From Pempheris klunzingeri (taxonomy: Eukaryota; Chordata; Actinopteri; Acropomatiformes; Pempheridae), in assembly GCF_042242105.1 (NCBI RefSeq), contig NC_092012.1:36159243-36223242 (forward strand): DNA of 64,000 nucleotides, read 5' to 3'. The notes under the pieces were generated by a model. It did not search any database. It had not been told where the DNA came from and saw only the letters and a program-made list of their open reading frames with translations. Positions within the stretch are counted from its first letter, which is position 1. The number at the start of each line of letters is the position of its first letter. Both the position numbers and the translations under genes were made by a program. Shown here piece after piece: positions 14,537 to 36,083 of this stretch.

Positions 14537-15244
14537 TCTGTGAGGAGCTTCCATCTCGGCGAAGCTTAAGCGTTCAAGGGAGGCAAAAAAGAAAACAATT
14601 TACATGCAAATCAAACCTTATCATCTCAATCTCTTCATGCCACTTTCGCCTGCAAAATTGCATTCATATGCACAAAGGCGTTCAATTACTGTAGCTGTGG
14701 CTCAACTTCTCACACCTCAGCGTTTTCTAAGTGGAGAGGCACACTGTGTACGTTTAATAGGCAGCCATTGTGTCGGCGGCCCAGCCAGAGATCACTGGGA
14801 GCGTGTCAGCTGCAGGAGGAGGCAGCATGTATCAGTGCATGAAATAAAGCTTCTGCTCCAAAGTGACAGGCCCTGGATATTGTTGGCAAATGGATGTTAA
14901 ATTCACTCCGCAACCACCAACAGCAGCCTCGGCTATGAAAAATTAACTGTGCTCTGGCTAAAGGGAGGGGAAATTGCTCTGCTAGATATACCACAGAATC
15001 CTGTTTGTGAGCGATCCATCTGTCAGACGTCTCTGCGAAAGAAGTCCCCCAGCTTTCTCCATTAAAGAGTCACAGTGGATTACTCCGAGCAGCACACGAG
15101 AGCGGAAACAAAGACATGTCACACACACTTAGACTAAGTCCTGAATCTATGCTGCAGACCACGAGGAAGAGGAGGAGAGGCTCCAAGGCCTCGGGACAGG
15201 CTGCTGCACCTCCGCCTGCCACCAGAGGGCGCTGACACTCCCTC

Positions 15245-15397
15245 AGGCAGGCAGGCAGTGAGATGGACAGACAGATAGGCAGGCAGACAGGCAGGCAGGC
15301 AGGCAGACAGGCAGACAGGCAGGCAGGCAGACAGGCAGGCAGGCAGGCAGGCAGACAGGCAGGCAGACAGGCAGGCAGACAGGCAGGTAGGCAGACA
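15245..15397. repeat. Compound (CAGG/CAGA)n repeat, about 150 bp
   Basis: Nearly 40 tetranucleotide units alternating CAGG and CAGA, with one unrelated interruption near 15258-15265. The Cys-Leu-Pro-Ala-rich frames on the minus strand and the Gly-Arg-Gln frame on the plus strand are products of this repeat, not proteins. Confidence 0.95.
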
Positions 15398-15500
15398 ATT
15401 AATAAAATAAATATGAAAACCAGGTACACTAATGAGCCTAAGACACTCGGTGCATCGCAGCAACTGGAATAACTTCTGCAGATATTTACGGCCTGAACAC

Positions 15501-15562
15501 TTCCTCCTCCTCCTCCTCCTTCTCCTCCTCCTCCTCCTTCTCCTCCTCCTCCTCCTCCTCTT
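15501..15562. repeat. (CTC)n microsatellite
   Basis: About 60 bases of CTC/TCC trinucleotides with two TTC interruptions. It gives poly-Leu and poly-Arg pseudo-frames. Confidence 0.95.
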
Positions 15563-16328
15563 TGTCACCTTCAGGGTGACATTTCATCTCCAAGCTGAAG
15601 AGCACAAGTTGAGCCTCTGAAATCTCTTCAGTTTTAGTTTCTCATTTAGATTTCATGTAATTAATGGTGCAGAACCTCCACATGAGAAAGGTCTGAGTCA
15701 GCATCTCTGGGTTTGTGGCTGCTCTAAAGGTGGGGGGGGAGGCTCAGACCCTGTGGGACCCCCATCCTTCTCAGCTAAAGACACATTTATTCCCACCGGC
15801 CTGTGTTTCACCTCCTGCTGTCCAGTGTTTATGAGTTTGTGATGTGTGTGTTTTAGATGATTTGAATGTTTTGATGGTTTCATCATCAATAATGTTCTTC
15901 CTGTGGCCCCTCAGTCTGACACTGAGGACATTCAGCCACCAGATGGCAGCAGAGCATTTGAAATAAGCAGCAGCCTGTTTAGTGGAAAAGACCTTCAAAC
16001 ACTCAGTGATGTTCTGTCTCCATCTACAGATGATCTGATGATTAATCATCTCTATAATCAAACAGAATCTTTCATGTGACGATGCAGAAAATGTCCAATG
16101 ACCAAAACCCACCGTGTTCACTGTGAGGAGGAATAATCAGCAACGGTGGAGACATACATATTTATAAGTAATAATCTAATAATATAGTAAGGACCTGTTT
16201 TCCTGGTGTGTTAAATAACCTGTAAAGACACACACACATACACACACACTAATTCTTGATGGTGTGACAAAACTGAGGCCCAGAACAAAACAATTCATTA
16301 ATTTAACCTCCTGCTTCCACCTTCTTTA

Positions 16329-16482
16329 ACAGTGAGAATCTAGAATATATGTAGAATATATATGATTATATGTAAAGTATATATGATTATATATATACAT
16401 AGAATATATATGTATATAATATATATGTAGAGTATATATGATTATATATAGAATATATATATAATATATATGTGTATATACA
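16329..16482. repeat. AT-rich degenerate minisatellite upstream of mmp2
   Basis: About 150 bases of almost pure A/T with a recurring short motif (GATTATAT alternating with TAGAATATAT, roughly 30-45 bp period). It ends about 400 bases before the mmp2 start codon. It is likely to melt easily and could act as a matrix-attachment-type or nucleosome-excluding sequence; that role is inferred. Confidence 0.8.
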
Positions 16483-16660
16483 GTACAGCCCTGTGCAGCC
16501 TGCTGCTTCACCTGTGCAGCAGCAGGACTTTACACCACCTGCAGGAATCAGTGTGTGTGGATGATGTTTCCGGTCAGGATCACTGCTCTGTTTCCATCCT
16601 GCATGTGCAGCCAGCTGTGCCCTCTGCCCCCCCGGGTCTCTGCCCCCCCAGGCCGGGCTG

Positions 16661-16887
16661 ACTGAGGAGTCAAACGTGTGAGTCAGCCTGAAAGCATCTT
16701 CCTCAGCCTGGAGACTGCGCAGAAAGCTGTCGGGGAAAAAGTGCCTGTGCAAGCAGAACTGAGAAAGTTGCTGGAGCCGAGGTGCAGGATGTCCCGTTAA
16801 GGAGAAAAAAAGCGCAGCAGAGGAGCAGACGGCTGAGAGGACGGAGCGGACGGTTCAGCGCGCCAGGACTCTGAGATCTGCTGCAAA
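16661..16887 (+). promoter_or_regulatory. mmp2: Probable mmp2 proximal promoter and 5' UTR
   Basis: The 230 bases before the mmp2 ATG are GC-rich and show no TATA box, in line with the TATA-less mammalian MMP2 promoter. A perfect AP-1 consensus TGAGTCA lies at 16679-16685, with a second AGTCA about 15 bases upstream, and C-rich runs at 16627-16650 could bind Sp1/KLF factors. The transcription start cannot be fixed from sequence; it probably lies near 16790-16850. Confidence 0.45.
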
Positions 16888-28757
<11,870 letters not shown>

Positions 28758-29760
28758 GCGTCTCCAAAGTGTCTCATGACTGGCTGATTGCTGCCCTGAC
28801 ATCTGGCCTCATGAGGACTTTGCCATAGTAGTGAGCACAACCCGCGGTCGCCGCAGTGCACCCTGTTCTAAGTTTTTATCCTGGCAGGTCTGCACGCTTC
28901 TGTGGGAGCCGTGTCCCCTCAGCCTGTATCAGCAGCCTGCAGCTTTGTAGAAAGGCACCGTGGGACCTGATGCACAGGCTGAACGTAGGCAACTGGATAT
29001 TTGCTATATTACTGTGTGATGTTGACATTTTAATTGTAATGCTGATGCAGACTTATTACAACATGTAGCCCCGTTTTATTGTTTTAGAGTTTGTTTTTGA
29101 AGATCTCCGACATCAGGTATGTCCACACTGCATTGAACGCAGTGCTTTACTGTGCTGTGACATGTTGCCGTTTTCATTTTCAAAGACTGTTTTACACCAC
29201 GTGAGGAACTCGTGTTTGCTCAGAGTGACTTCTGTGTCCAGTGTGAGTGCAGTTTTATAAATGTATCACTTGTAATGAAGTAATTTGTTTCAGTGTTGTG
29301 CAATACATTTGAAAAAATGAATTTGCACAATGTGTTTGACCGAAAATGGTGCTTTAGAGATTGCTTTTTGCATTTAGTCCTATATATAATGATATAAGTC
29401 AACATTTTATATTCGTATCATCTGGATGTCAGGAAGTAGTACTGGCAGGCACACATTATTCTTCATCTGGTTAGCACTTTGTATAGGACTACACACGGAG
29501 ACCAAGTTATTCTCATGGCGACTCCACGCTCTTCCGGGTGGAACAGAGAGATTAAAGGCACGGGTTGCCTCTGCATTGGCTGTATTGGTTTGCTGCATGA
29601 TGGAAATCATGACAAGAGTATCGCAGTAGTTTTGTTTAATAACCTTTTTATATTCTCTTTCCTCTCTTGGGGTTTTAACAATACAGTCATCGTGTTTTGT
29701 GTTCTTTTAATGCTTGTGCACTTTGTTACTGTCGTCAATAAAGATGGTCAATATGACGTG
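28758..29760 (+). other. mmp2: Probable mmp2 3' UTR
   Basis: AT-rich DNA with no further exon after the stop codon TGA (28755-28757). The first good polyadenylation signal is AATAAA at 29737-29742, which would give a 3' UTR of about 1 kb. The end is inferred from the signal only. Confidence 0.55.
29737..29742 (+). promoter_or_regulatory. mmp2: AATAAA polyadenylation signal (mmp2)
   Basis: Canonical hexamer about 980 bases after the mmp2 stop. It is the likely 3' end of the transcript. Confidence 0.5.
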
Positions 29761-30507
29761 GATCAGTGTACTGACAGCTCTGCAGCCTCACCACCAGCAG
29801 GTTTTCACATCATTTACCAGAGTATCAGCATGTCCGGGTAAAGAACTGATCAGTCTGAGAAGTGAACCCCCCCTCTTGGTGCTCTAGCTCCTCTAAATGG
29901 TGCTGCTGGGTGCCTCTATGATGCACCAGGGTCATATTACTATAATAAAGGAAGTGAAGCAGAGGTCTGAAGGAGCATAAGGAGCAAAGCTTCACCTCCT
30001 GAGAAGATCCTCTCCACCACTGAGGGCTCAGTGTCGCTGCAGAGGAGGCAGCAGCCTGTTTGGGGGGGTGGGACAGAGCAGGATGCCTGATGAAGCAGCG
30101 CCACCTGGTGGACCTGAAGGAGAGCTGGTAAATAAACTGTTAATGCGCCACATTTCTGCCTTTCAATCACTGCCACGGTCCTTCTGATTGATGGCGGCGC
30201 CATTTCAGCCCCCTGGTGTCCTTCATCAGTCTGATGTGATGGCAGCATCACACACCGGGGGCTCCCTGGCGTTGGAGGGGGGCGGTCGGGCTCGGACCTG
30301 CTGAGCTCCGACGCACTGGAGGTGGAGCCTGCAGACCAGTCCGACTCCGCGCCGCCTGCCGCCTGCGTGCGCCCCCCCCAGCGGTGTGATCGTGTGCCAG
30401 AGAGCCGGACAGGGGCAGAAAGGAGAGCGCAGGGTCCCCGCCGAGGAGGTGAGATGATCACATAAGGACCGAGCCCCCCCGCCCGTGTCTTCCTGCTCCG
30501 GAGCGCC
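29761..30507 (+). promoter_or_regulatory. lpcat2: Short mmp2-lpcat2 intergenic region with GC-rich lpcat2 promoter
   Basis: Only about 750 bases separate the mmp2 polyadenylation signal from the lpcat2 ATG. The second half (30240-30507) is strongly GC-rich with CpGs and a GC box (GGGGGCGG near 30277) and no TATA box, which suggests a CpG-island promoter. The 236-codon minus-strand frame over this stretch has no recognisable domain and is best explained by GC content. Confidence 0.5.
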
Positions 30508-30703
30508 ATGCCTCCCCAGCGAGTGTTCGCCCTGCCGAGGCAGCAGTCCCTGCTGCTGCCGGCCGTCATCAACCCGTTCGTGCAGGACACCAAGCTCCCC
30601 CCGGGGGCCATCCTCAAAGTGAGTATGCTGCCCGGGCCTTCAGGGAACAAGCAGCGCGTTTTGGCAAAACACGGCGCACACGGTGTTTCATCTGGTGTGT
30701 GGG

Positions 30704-30758
<55 letters not shown>

Positions 30759-32860
30759 GGCCTATAATCTTCTCCAGCCAGGCTTCACAATCGGCTTGGA
30801 AAGACTCGTCACAGGCTGCAGCAGGAACAATGAGAGCTGTGTGTGCTTTCTAGAAAGCTGTCCACTGATGTGGATTTCCACAGCCGAGCATATTTCTGCT
30901 CTGAGGCATGTCAGCAGTCCACTGACAGCAGTCCTGCCTCCCTGCTGCAGGCCCGTGCCTAATGTGTCTCTGTGTCCATGCAGTGTGTCCTCCTGGGAAT
31001 CTTCCTGGTCCCCGTTCGAGCCATCCTCCTGTCCCTGGTCCTCATGGTGACGTGGCCGGTGGCCGTCATAATCACCTTCAAGCATCCTCTGAAAGGAGCC
31101 GTGGAGCCGATGACAGGCTGGAGACGGTAACTAGGAAACAAACACCATCCCACTGCACCGCAGCCGCCCACGGAGAGCAGGGCCCAGTGGATAGCAGCCA
31201 CCCCTCAGTCCTGAGGGTTCATGTACAGAGAATCCAGGTGTTCTCAGCTGATCTGAGCTCGGCCTGAAGCACCAGCACTCAGTCAGGACGCTGAGTTTCA
31301 CTTTATTCTAGCAGTGTTCACAGAGCAGTCACACCTCAGTGTGGCGCCTTCTATGAACACTTTTCATAGCATTCAGAGCTGTTGGGGAAGGTTTAGTGAA
31401 GATCTGGTGAGTTTCTCTGCACCAAAATAGAGATTTGAACCAAAGCAAGAAGCAGCAGAAGCCGTGTGTTTTATTGGGCTCCTGAGGAAGCATATTCTCA
31501 AAATAATAGTTCCTGACGTGGCTCAAAGACTGTGCTGCCCGCACTCCTGCCGAATCATGGTTCTCTAGATCATATCTGCAGCACAGACATTTCTCAAGCT
31601 CAGTTCCTGTCCTGAGCGGAAAGAGTGTGTGGTGTGAGCGGGCTGTAATAACAGGAACTGTTTCACACTCTGCTTTCATCAGTAGTTCCAGTAGTACCGT
31701 TGGTGTTGCTCTGTAGTAAACGGACACCCGGACAGTACGATGGTCTGTAAGCTTTGAGGCCCTTGGCTCATCATAATTGACAGACAGATATGAAATATGT
31801 TGGTTTGATTGTTGTTGTGTGTCTGAGCACCAAGCAGGGTGCGGCGTCAGTTCCTCAGCCAACAGGAAGTCCCCGGACCTTAGACCAGAGCTTTTACGTG
31901 CTCATGGCCAAACATGGTCAATGTGACGGAAGCTGGAGGGGCTTATCTTGACCAGCTCACGTTTTACTGCCGTGGCTCAAACATTCTCAGGTGGTTAAAG
32001 CCCCGAAGCTTAGAGGTTTTACCAGGGAACAGCAAGATTAGTACACAGGGAAAATTCTCAGTATGAATTAGTATTTGTTCTCCACTAAATGGAGTTTGTC
32101 ATGTTATTATCAAACCAAATGATTCCCATTAGTGGGAAAAGGTTGGTAGTACTAATCCCACTGTGGATCTCCTCCTGACTCAGACAGTTCACACCATCCC
32201 CGCCCGGTCGGAGGGTGTAAAGACGCCCTGAGATATAAAGCTCGCTCTTACACTCCAGTTTATTGAGGACTGACCCCCCAGCGGAGGCCTGTGCCACAGT
32301 TCAGCTGCTTTGTGGTGCACTAAAGCTCCGGCTCCACCGAGCACAGAGATGAGTGTGTCCTAAAGTACTGTTCACATTCACCACTTGGCCTCAGTGGGTC
32401 AGCCTGTCATGTGCATTATGAGGAAGTCCTGCTGAAGGTCCCTGGAGCAACAGGAAAGTACATGATGGCTCAACGCATCCTGTTACTGAAGCACTCTGTT
32501 AAAAAAACACCAACGTTTGTGATCAACAGGTCAAAAAGTTGTTACTCCGACTCGATGCTTTTCTGATCACTTCACACACAGTTAACAGGAATGAACCATC
32601 TAAAGCCGTGTGGCGCTCTGCAGGTTCATGTGTCGCAGAGTGATGGCCGCCCTGGGCAGGACTTACTTCTTCTGCATGGGCTTCAGAGTGGTGGTCAAAG
32701 GCAAGCAGGTCGGCAGCAGCGAGGCCCCCATCCTGGCCGTGGCCCCCCACTCCACCTTCTTCGATGGGATCGTGTGCATCGTGGCAGGCCTGCCCTCCAC
32801 CGTCTCCCGTGTGGAGAACCTGGCTACACCCATCTTTGGCAGTGAGACGCCTTTCAGAGC

Positions 32861-32909
<49 letters not shown>

Positions 32910-33795
32910 TTTAATTCTGTTCATCATCATCAGAGTGAACAGTTTCATATTTTCACTGTATTCTTATTATCAGTGAAATGTGTGTGTGTGTGCTGCCCCC
33001 CCCCCCCCCCCCCCTGCAGGGTTCGTGCGCTGTCTTCAGCCAGTGTTGGTGTCCAGGAAGGACCCAGACTCCAGGAAGAACACCATCCAGGAGATTGACA
33101 GCAGAGCGAAGTCGGGGGGCCACTGGCCACAGGTGAGTCCCAGCCAACAAGAGAGAAAAAGAGCTGTGACCGAGGACGGGGGTTTGGTGCCTGATGTGTG
33201 ATCGTACTAAGGATGCTTCGTCCCTCAGGTCCTGATCTTTCCAGAGGGAACGTGTACGAATCGGTCGTGTCTCATCACCTTCAAACAAGGTGAGATATAA
33301 GACGTGAACATGTTGACTGCAGGGGAAACTGTAACACACACAGCTGAACTGGAATGTGAGCGTCTGAGCACAAAGCTTTACATGCTCTCTTTGACTCTGC
33401 GTGCCCCCTCCTCTAGGTGCCTTTATCCCAGGGGTCCCTGTGCAGCCTGTGCTCATGAGATATCCCAACAAGCTGGTGAGTGGTTGTAACACAGAGTTCA
33501 TGTATTTCACCCCAAATTCAGCGCTCCACCCTGCTGGGTCACTCTCTGTAGTACAGAGCATCAGTCCCTTCTCGGTGTGAGCCGTGTCAGCGTAGATCAG
33601 TGTGTGTGTGTGTGTGTGTTTACCATCACACACACACACACACACATACACACCCCATCACTGTGCTCATGTGCTGTGAGGCCTCCTACATCTCCTCTGT
33701 CTCTTCTTCAGGACACAGTGTCTTGGACCTGGCAGGGCTTCAGCTCGTGAGTATGGTTCCTACAGTCCAGTGTGATGAAGATGATGATGATGTTT

Positions 33796-33841
<46 letters not shown>

Positions 33842-36083
33842 TGCTGATGCTTTTTCTCAGACAATAAATCTGATTGTAGCAGCATCGTTGCTGCCTTGTG
33901 TTTTTGAAGGAATATCTCTGTGTGTGTGTGTGTGTGTAGGAGGACGCTGCTGCTTCTCACTCTGAGCCAGCTGTACACCACAGTGGAGATCGAGGTAACC
34001 CCCCCCCATCAGATGTGTGGGACAGTATAAGAGTGATTTCCAGCGTTTGAGCATCAGTTTTCTAAACTTTAGTCGAGCTAAAGGAAGATGAATGTGAAAC
34101 CTTGGTTTGCTGATGGACTTTATTCTCGTCCGTCTCTTTACTTCACGTTGGTCCTCGTGTGTTTGCTGTTTGTCAGTTCCTGCCGCCACACGTCCCCACG
34201 GAGGAGGAGAAGAAGACGCCGGCTCTGTTTGCCAGCAGAGTGCGGGACACTATGGCCCGGTCAGTGCCGGTTGGTCACGTGCTGTTTAACACGGCGCCGT
34301 CGGCTAGATTCAGTCTGCAGAGCTTCCTGCTGTGCTGCATCCACCTCTTCTCATCCTCTGCTGACTGTTTCAGGGCTCTGGGGGTTCCCGTGACAGACCA
34401 CACGTATGAGGACTGCCGCCTGATGATCTCAGCTGGAGAGCTGACGCTGCCCATGGAGGCCGGCCTGGTTGAGTTCACCAAAATTAGCCGTAAACTCAAG
34501 TAAGAGCATGTGACTTAGATGCACTGTTGGCAGCAGCCGGCCGTAGACAGACGTTACCATGGCTCCTTGTGCCCTGCTCCCTCAGTCTGAAGTGGGACAA
34601 CGTGAGGAAGGAGCTGGAGGGCTTCGCGGCCATGGCCAGCTCTTGTAAAGGGGGCCGGATCACCATCGAGGAGTTTGCCAGATTCCTGAAGCTCCCTGTG
34701 AGCCCGGTGCTCGAGGAGCTGTTTGCGCTGTTTGACAGAGTGAGTTTTTACCTTTTCTATAACATGTCAGAGCTCTGAACAGCAGCATCGTGAACACTAA
34801 CGAGTCCTCTGCACATAATGTTCATATTTAGCTCACAGAGTGACGTCCACTCTGCACCGTGTAGAAGTGGGAGGGCGTGACGGTGTGTTCAGAGCCTGGA
34901 GGCCTGGAGGAGGACAGCGATCAGAGCGCTGCAGCCTCGGGAGACGACTGAGAGCATAAAAACAGCTGCTAACACACTCTTGATGTCTTAATATCTGCTC
35001 CCCTCACAGTGTTTGCCTCATCAGAATCATCAGTCTCTTCGTCCCTGCTCTGCCTGTAACACTGGAAGCTGTAGAAGTCTGTATTTGTAGACATGAAAGT
35101 CTGTGCCTTCACTGACTCCAGTGGTTTTCTCTCTGTGTGTCTTCGACCCCGTCCAGAACAGAGACGGCACCATAGACTTCAGAGAGTACGTCATCGGCGT
35201 GACCATCCTGTGCCGGCCAGCCAACACGGAGGAAGTGCTTCGAATGGCTTTCCAGGTGAGCACTCTGACACGGCCGTGACAGGAAGGATGAGCAGAGATA
35301 CTACAGAGCTGGAGGTGGTGTGTGTGCAGTCTGGGTCATGTTTTCACCTGCTGTTTTCTACTGAATATAACAAGTAGATATCTGAATGAAACTGACCAGA
35401 ATGTTTGGGCGCAGCAGGACAGTAGCAGGAACAGAGGCAGCATCAGTGTGTGGAGCGCAGCCAGGCTTTGGGCAAACAGCTGTTTATATAATGCAACTCA
35501 AATTTTATTCTTGTCAAACTAATTCAGCAAAACACAATTGCCCCTGTGTGGTGTAAGCCTTTTCTGACCCACGTACCCACTTCCTCACCTTAAATAAGCC
35601 TCAGTTTTCCTGCGCTCTGCACGCAGCTGTTTGATACCGACGAGGACGAGAGGATCACCCGGGAGGAGTTTGCCGCTCTGCTGCGCTCAGCTCTGGGTGT
35701 GTCCGACCTCAACATGGCCAAGCTCTTCAAGGAGATCGACGCTGACGGCTCTGGCTTCATCACCTTCAGTGAGTAGAGCCGCTTTTAGTCTGGGGACCTC
35801 CTCCCGTCAGGCCCCCGCGGTGCTATTGGATGGGAATGTGTGCGTTGGCCCAGACAGTACCGTGCCCTCCTCACGCGTCCTGCTGCTTCTCTCTGATTCT
35901 GCAGGTGAGTTTCAGGCCTTTGCCACGACCCACCCGGAGTACGCCAAGCTCTTCACCACCTACCTGGAGCTCCAGAGGTACCAGGCAATCCAGGAGGCTC
36001 AGCCAGGTGAGCTGGAACTGGCCTGTCCCGCCGCTTCAGGGGAGAAACAAGAAGACAGCACCTCTGACAAAAAGGACGACTGA
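30508..36083 (+). CDS. lpcat2: Lysophosphatidylcholine acyltransferase 2 (LPCAT2 / lyso-PAF acetyltransferase), 14 coding exons, complete
   Basis: ER and lipid-droplet membrane enzyme that acylates lysophosphatidylcholine and, in mammals, acetylates lyso-PAF to make platelet-activating factor. Exons: 30508-30618, 30984-31126, 32624-32841, 33020-33132, 33229-33289, 33417-33475, 33712-33746, 33940-33994, 34177-34259, 34374-34499, 34586-34739, 35157-35255, 35627-35768, 35905-36083. These give 1,578 nt and 525 aa (human 544; most of the difference is at the N-terminus). Seen: hydrophobic hairpin at residues 38-69; acyltransferase motif HSTFFD (His127-Asp132); FPEGTC (199-204); GVPVQP (221-226); EF-hand loops at Asp385-Glu396, Asp422-Glu433 and Asp457-Glu468; Ser/Thr-Asp-rich tail ending KKDD, a KKXX-type ER retrieval signal shared with human LPCAT2. 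Exons 7 and 8 are very small (35 and 55 nt). The tail, the EF-hands and synteny separate it from LPCAT1 and LPCAT4. The third EF-hand is canonical here, unlike in the human protein. Confidence 0.96.
30707..30756. repeat. (AC)25 in lpcat2 intron 1
   Basis: Perfect AC run about 90 bases after the exon 1 donor. Confidence 0.95.
31127..32623 (+). other. lpcat2: lpcat2 intron 2 (1.5 kb)
   Basis: The longest lpcat2 intron. A 177-codon frame on the minus strand (31329-31862) has no motif I recognise and no splice or promoter context; I treat it as chance. I see nothing else. Confidence 0.75.
32863..32907. repeat. (TG)n in lpcat2 intron 3
   Basis: 45-base TG run 21 bases after the exon 3 donor, in an intron of only 178 bases that ends in a C19 tract. 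Confidence 0.95.
32996..33014 (+). promoter_or_regulatory. lpcat2: C19 tract as the polypyrimidine tract of lpcat2 exon 4 acceptor
   Basis: Nineteen uninterrupted C residues directly before TGCAG at the exon 4 boundary (exon starts 33020). Pure C tracts are weaker U2AF65 ligands than U-rich tracts and attract PCBP/hnRNP K proteins, so this acceptor may be length-sensitive. The regulatory effect is inferred. Confidence 0.6.
33801..33840. repeat. (GT)20 in lpcat2 intron 7
   Basis: Perfect GT run in the middle of the 193-base intron 7. A second TG repeat forms the 3' splice site of the same intron. Confidence 0.95.
33919..33939 (+). promoter_or_regulatory. lpcat2: lpcat2 exon 8 acceptor built from (TG)9-TAG
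   Basis: The intron 7 3' splice site is a (TG)9 run ending directly in TAG at 33937-33939, with no separate pyrimidine tract between. Exon 8 (33940-33994, 55 nt) is confirmed by reading frame and homology. The layout resembles the TG-repeat acceptor of human CFTR exon 9, where TG length and TDP-43 binding control skipping; a similar effect here is inference. Confidence 0.6.
35157..35940 (+). other. lpcat2: lpcat2 EF-hand exons 12-14
   Basis: Loop 1 spans exons 11/12 (DRNRDGTIDFRE), loop 2 is in exon 13 (DTDEDERITREE) and loop 3 crosses the exon 13/14 junction (DADGSGFITFSE). All three have acidic or Asn/Ser ligands at positions 1, 3 and 5 and Glu at 12, so all three look able to bind calcium. 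Confidence 0.88.

Larger units (their letters stand above)
1..16660. other. Non-coding flank upstream of mmp2 (probable irx-side gene desert)
   Basis: I see no coding exon here on either strand: open frames are short, lack recognisable domains and many run through simple repeats. The region alternates GC-rich stretches (about 890-1250, 13.0-13.1 kb, 13.85-14.2 kb) with AT-rich blocks carrying TAAT/ATTA homeodomain cores and POU octamers. In vertebrates the DNA upstream of MMP2 is the large regulatory desert of the IRX3/IRX5/IRX6 cluster. I infer that this stretch is its edge and holds conserved enhancers, but I cannot demonstrate conservation from one sequence. Microsatellites and the best motif clusters are listed separately. 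Confidence 0.6.

Noticed and set aside
15245..15397. CRISPR-like array
   Set aside because: Repeats are tetranucleotides without spacers, in a vertebrate genome.
15134..15568. Poly-Arg and Cys-Leu-Pro-Ala-rich frames
   Set aside because: Direct translations of the CAGG/CAGA and CTC microsatellites; no start context or homology.
29940..30650. 236-codon minus-strand frame between mmp2 and lpcat2
   Set aside because: Overlaps the GC-rich lpcat2 promoter and first exon in antisense; low stop density is explained by GC content and no domain is recognisable.
31329..31862. 177-codon minus-strand frame in lpcat2 intron 2
   Set aside because: No known motif, no promoter or splice context, atypical composition for a protein; judged chance.
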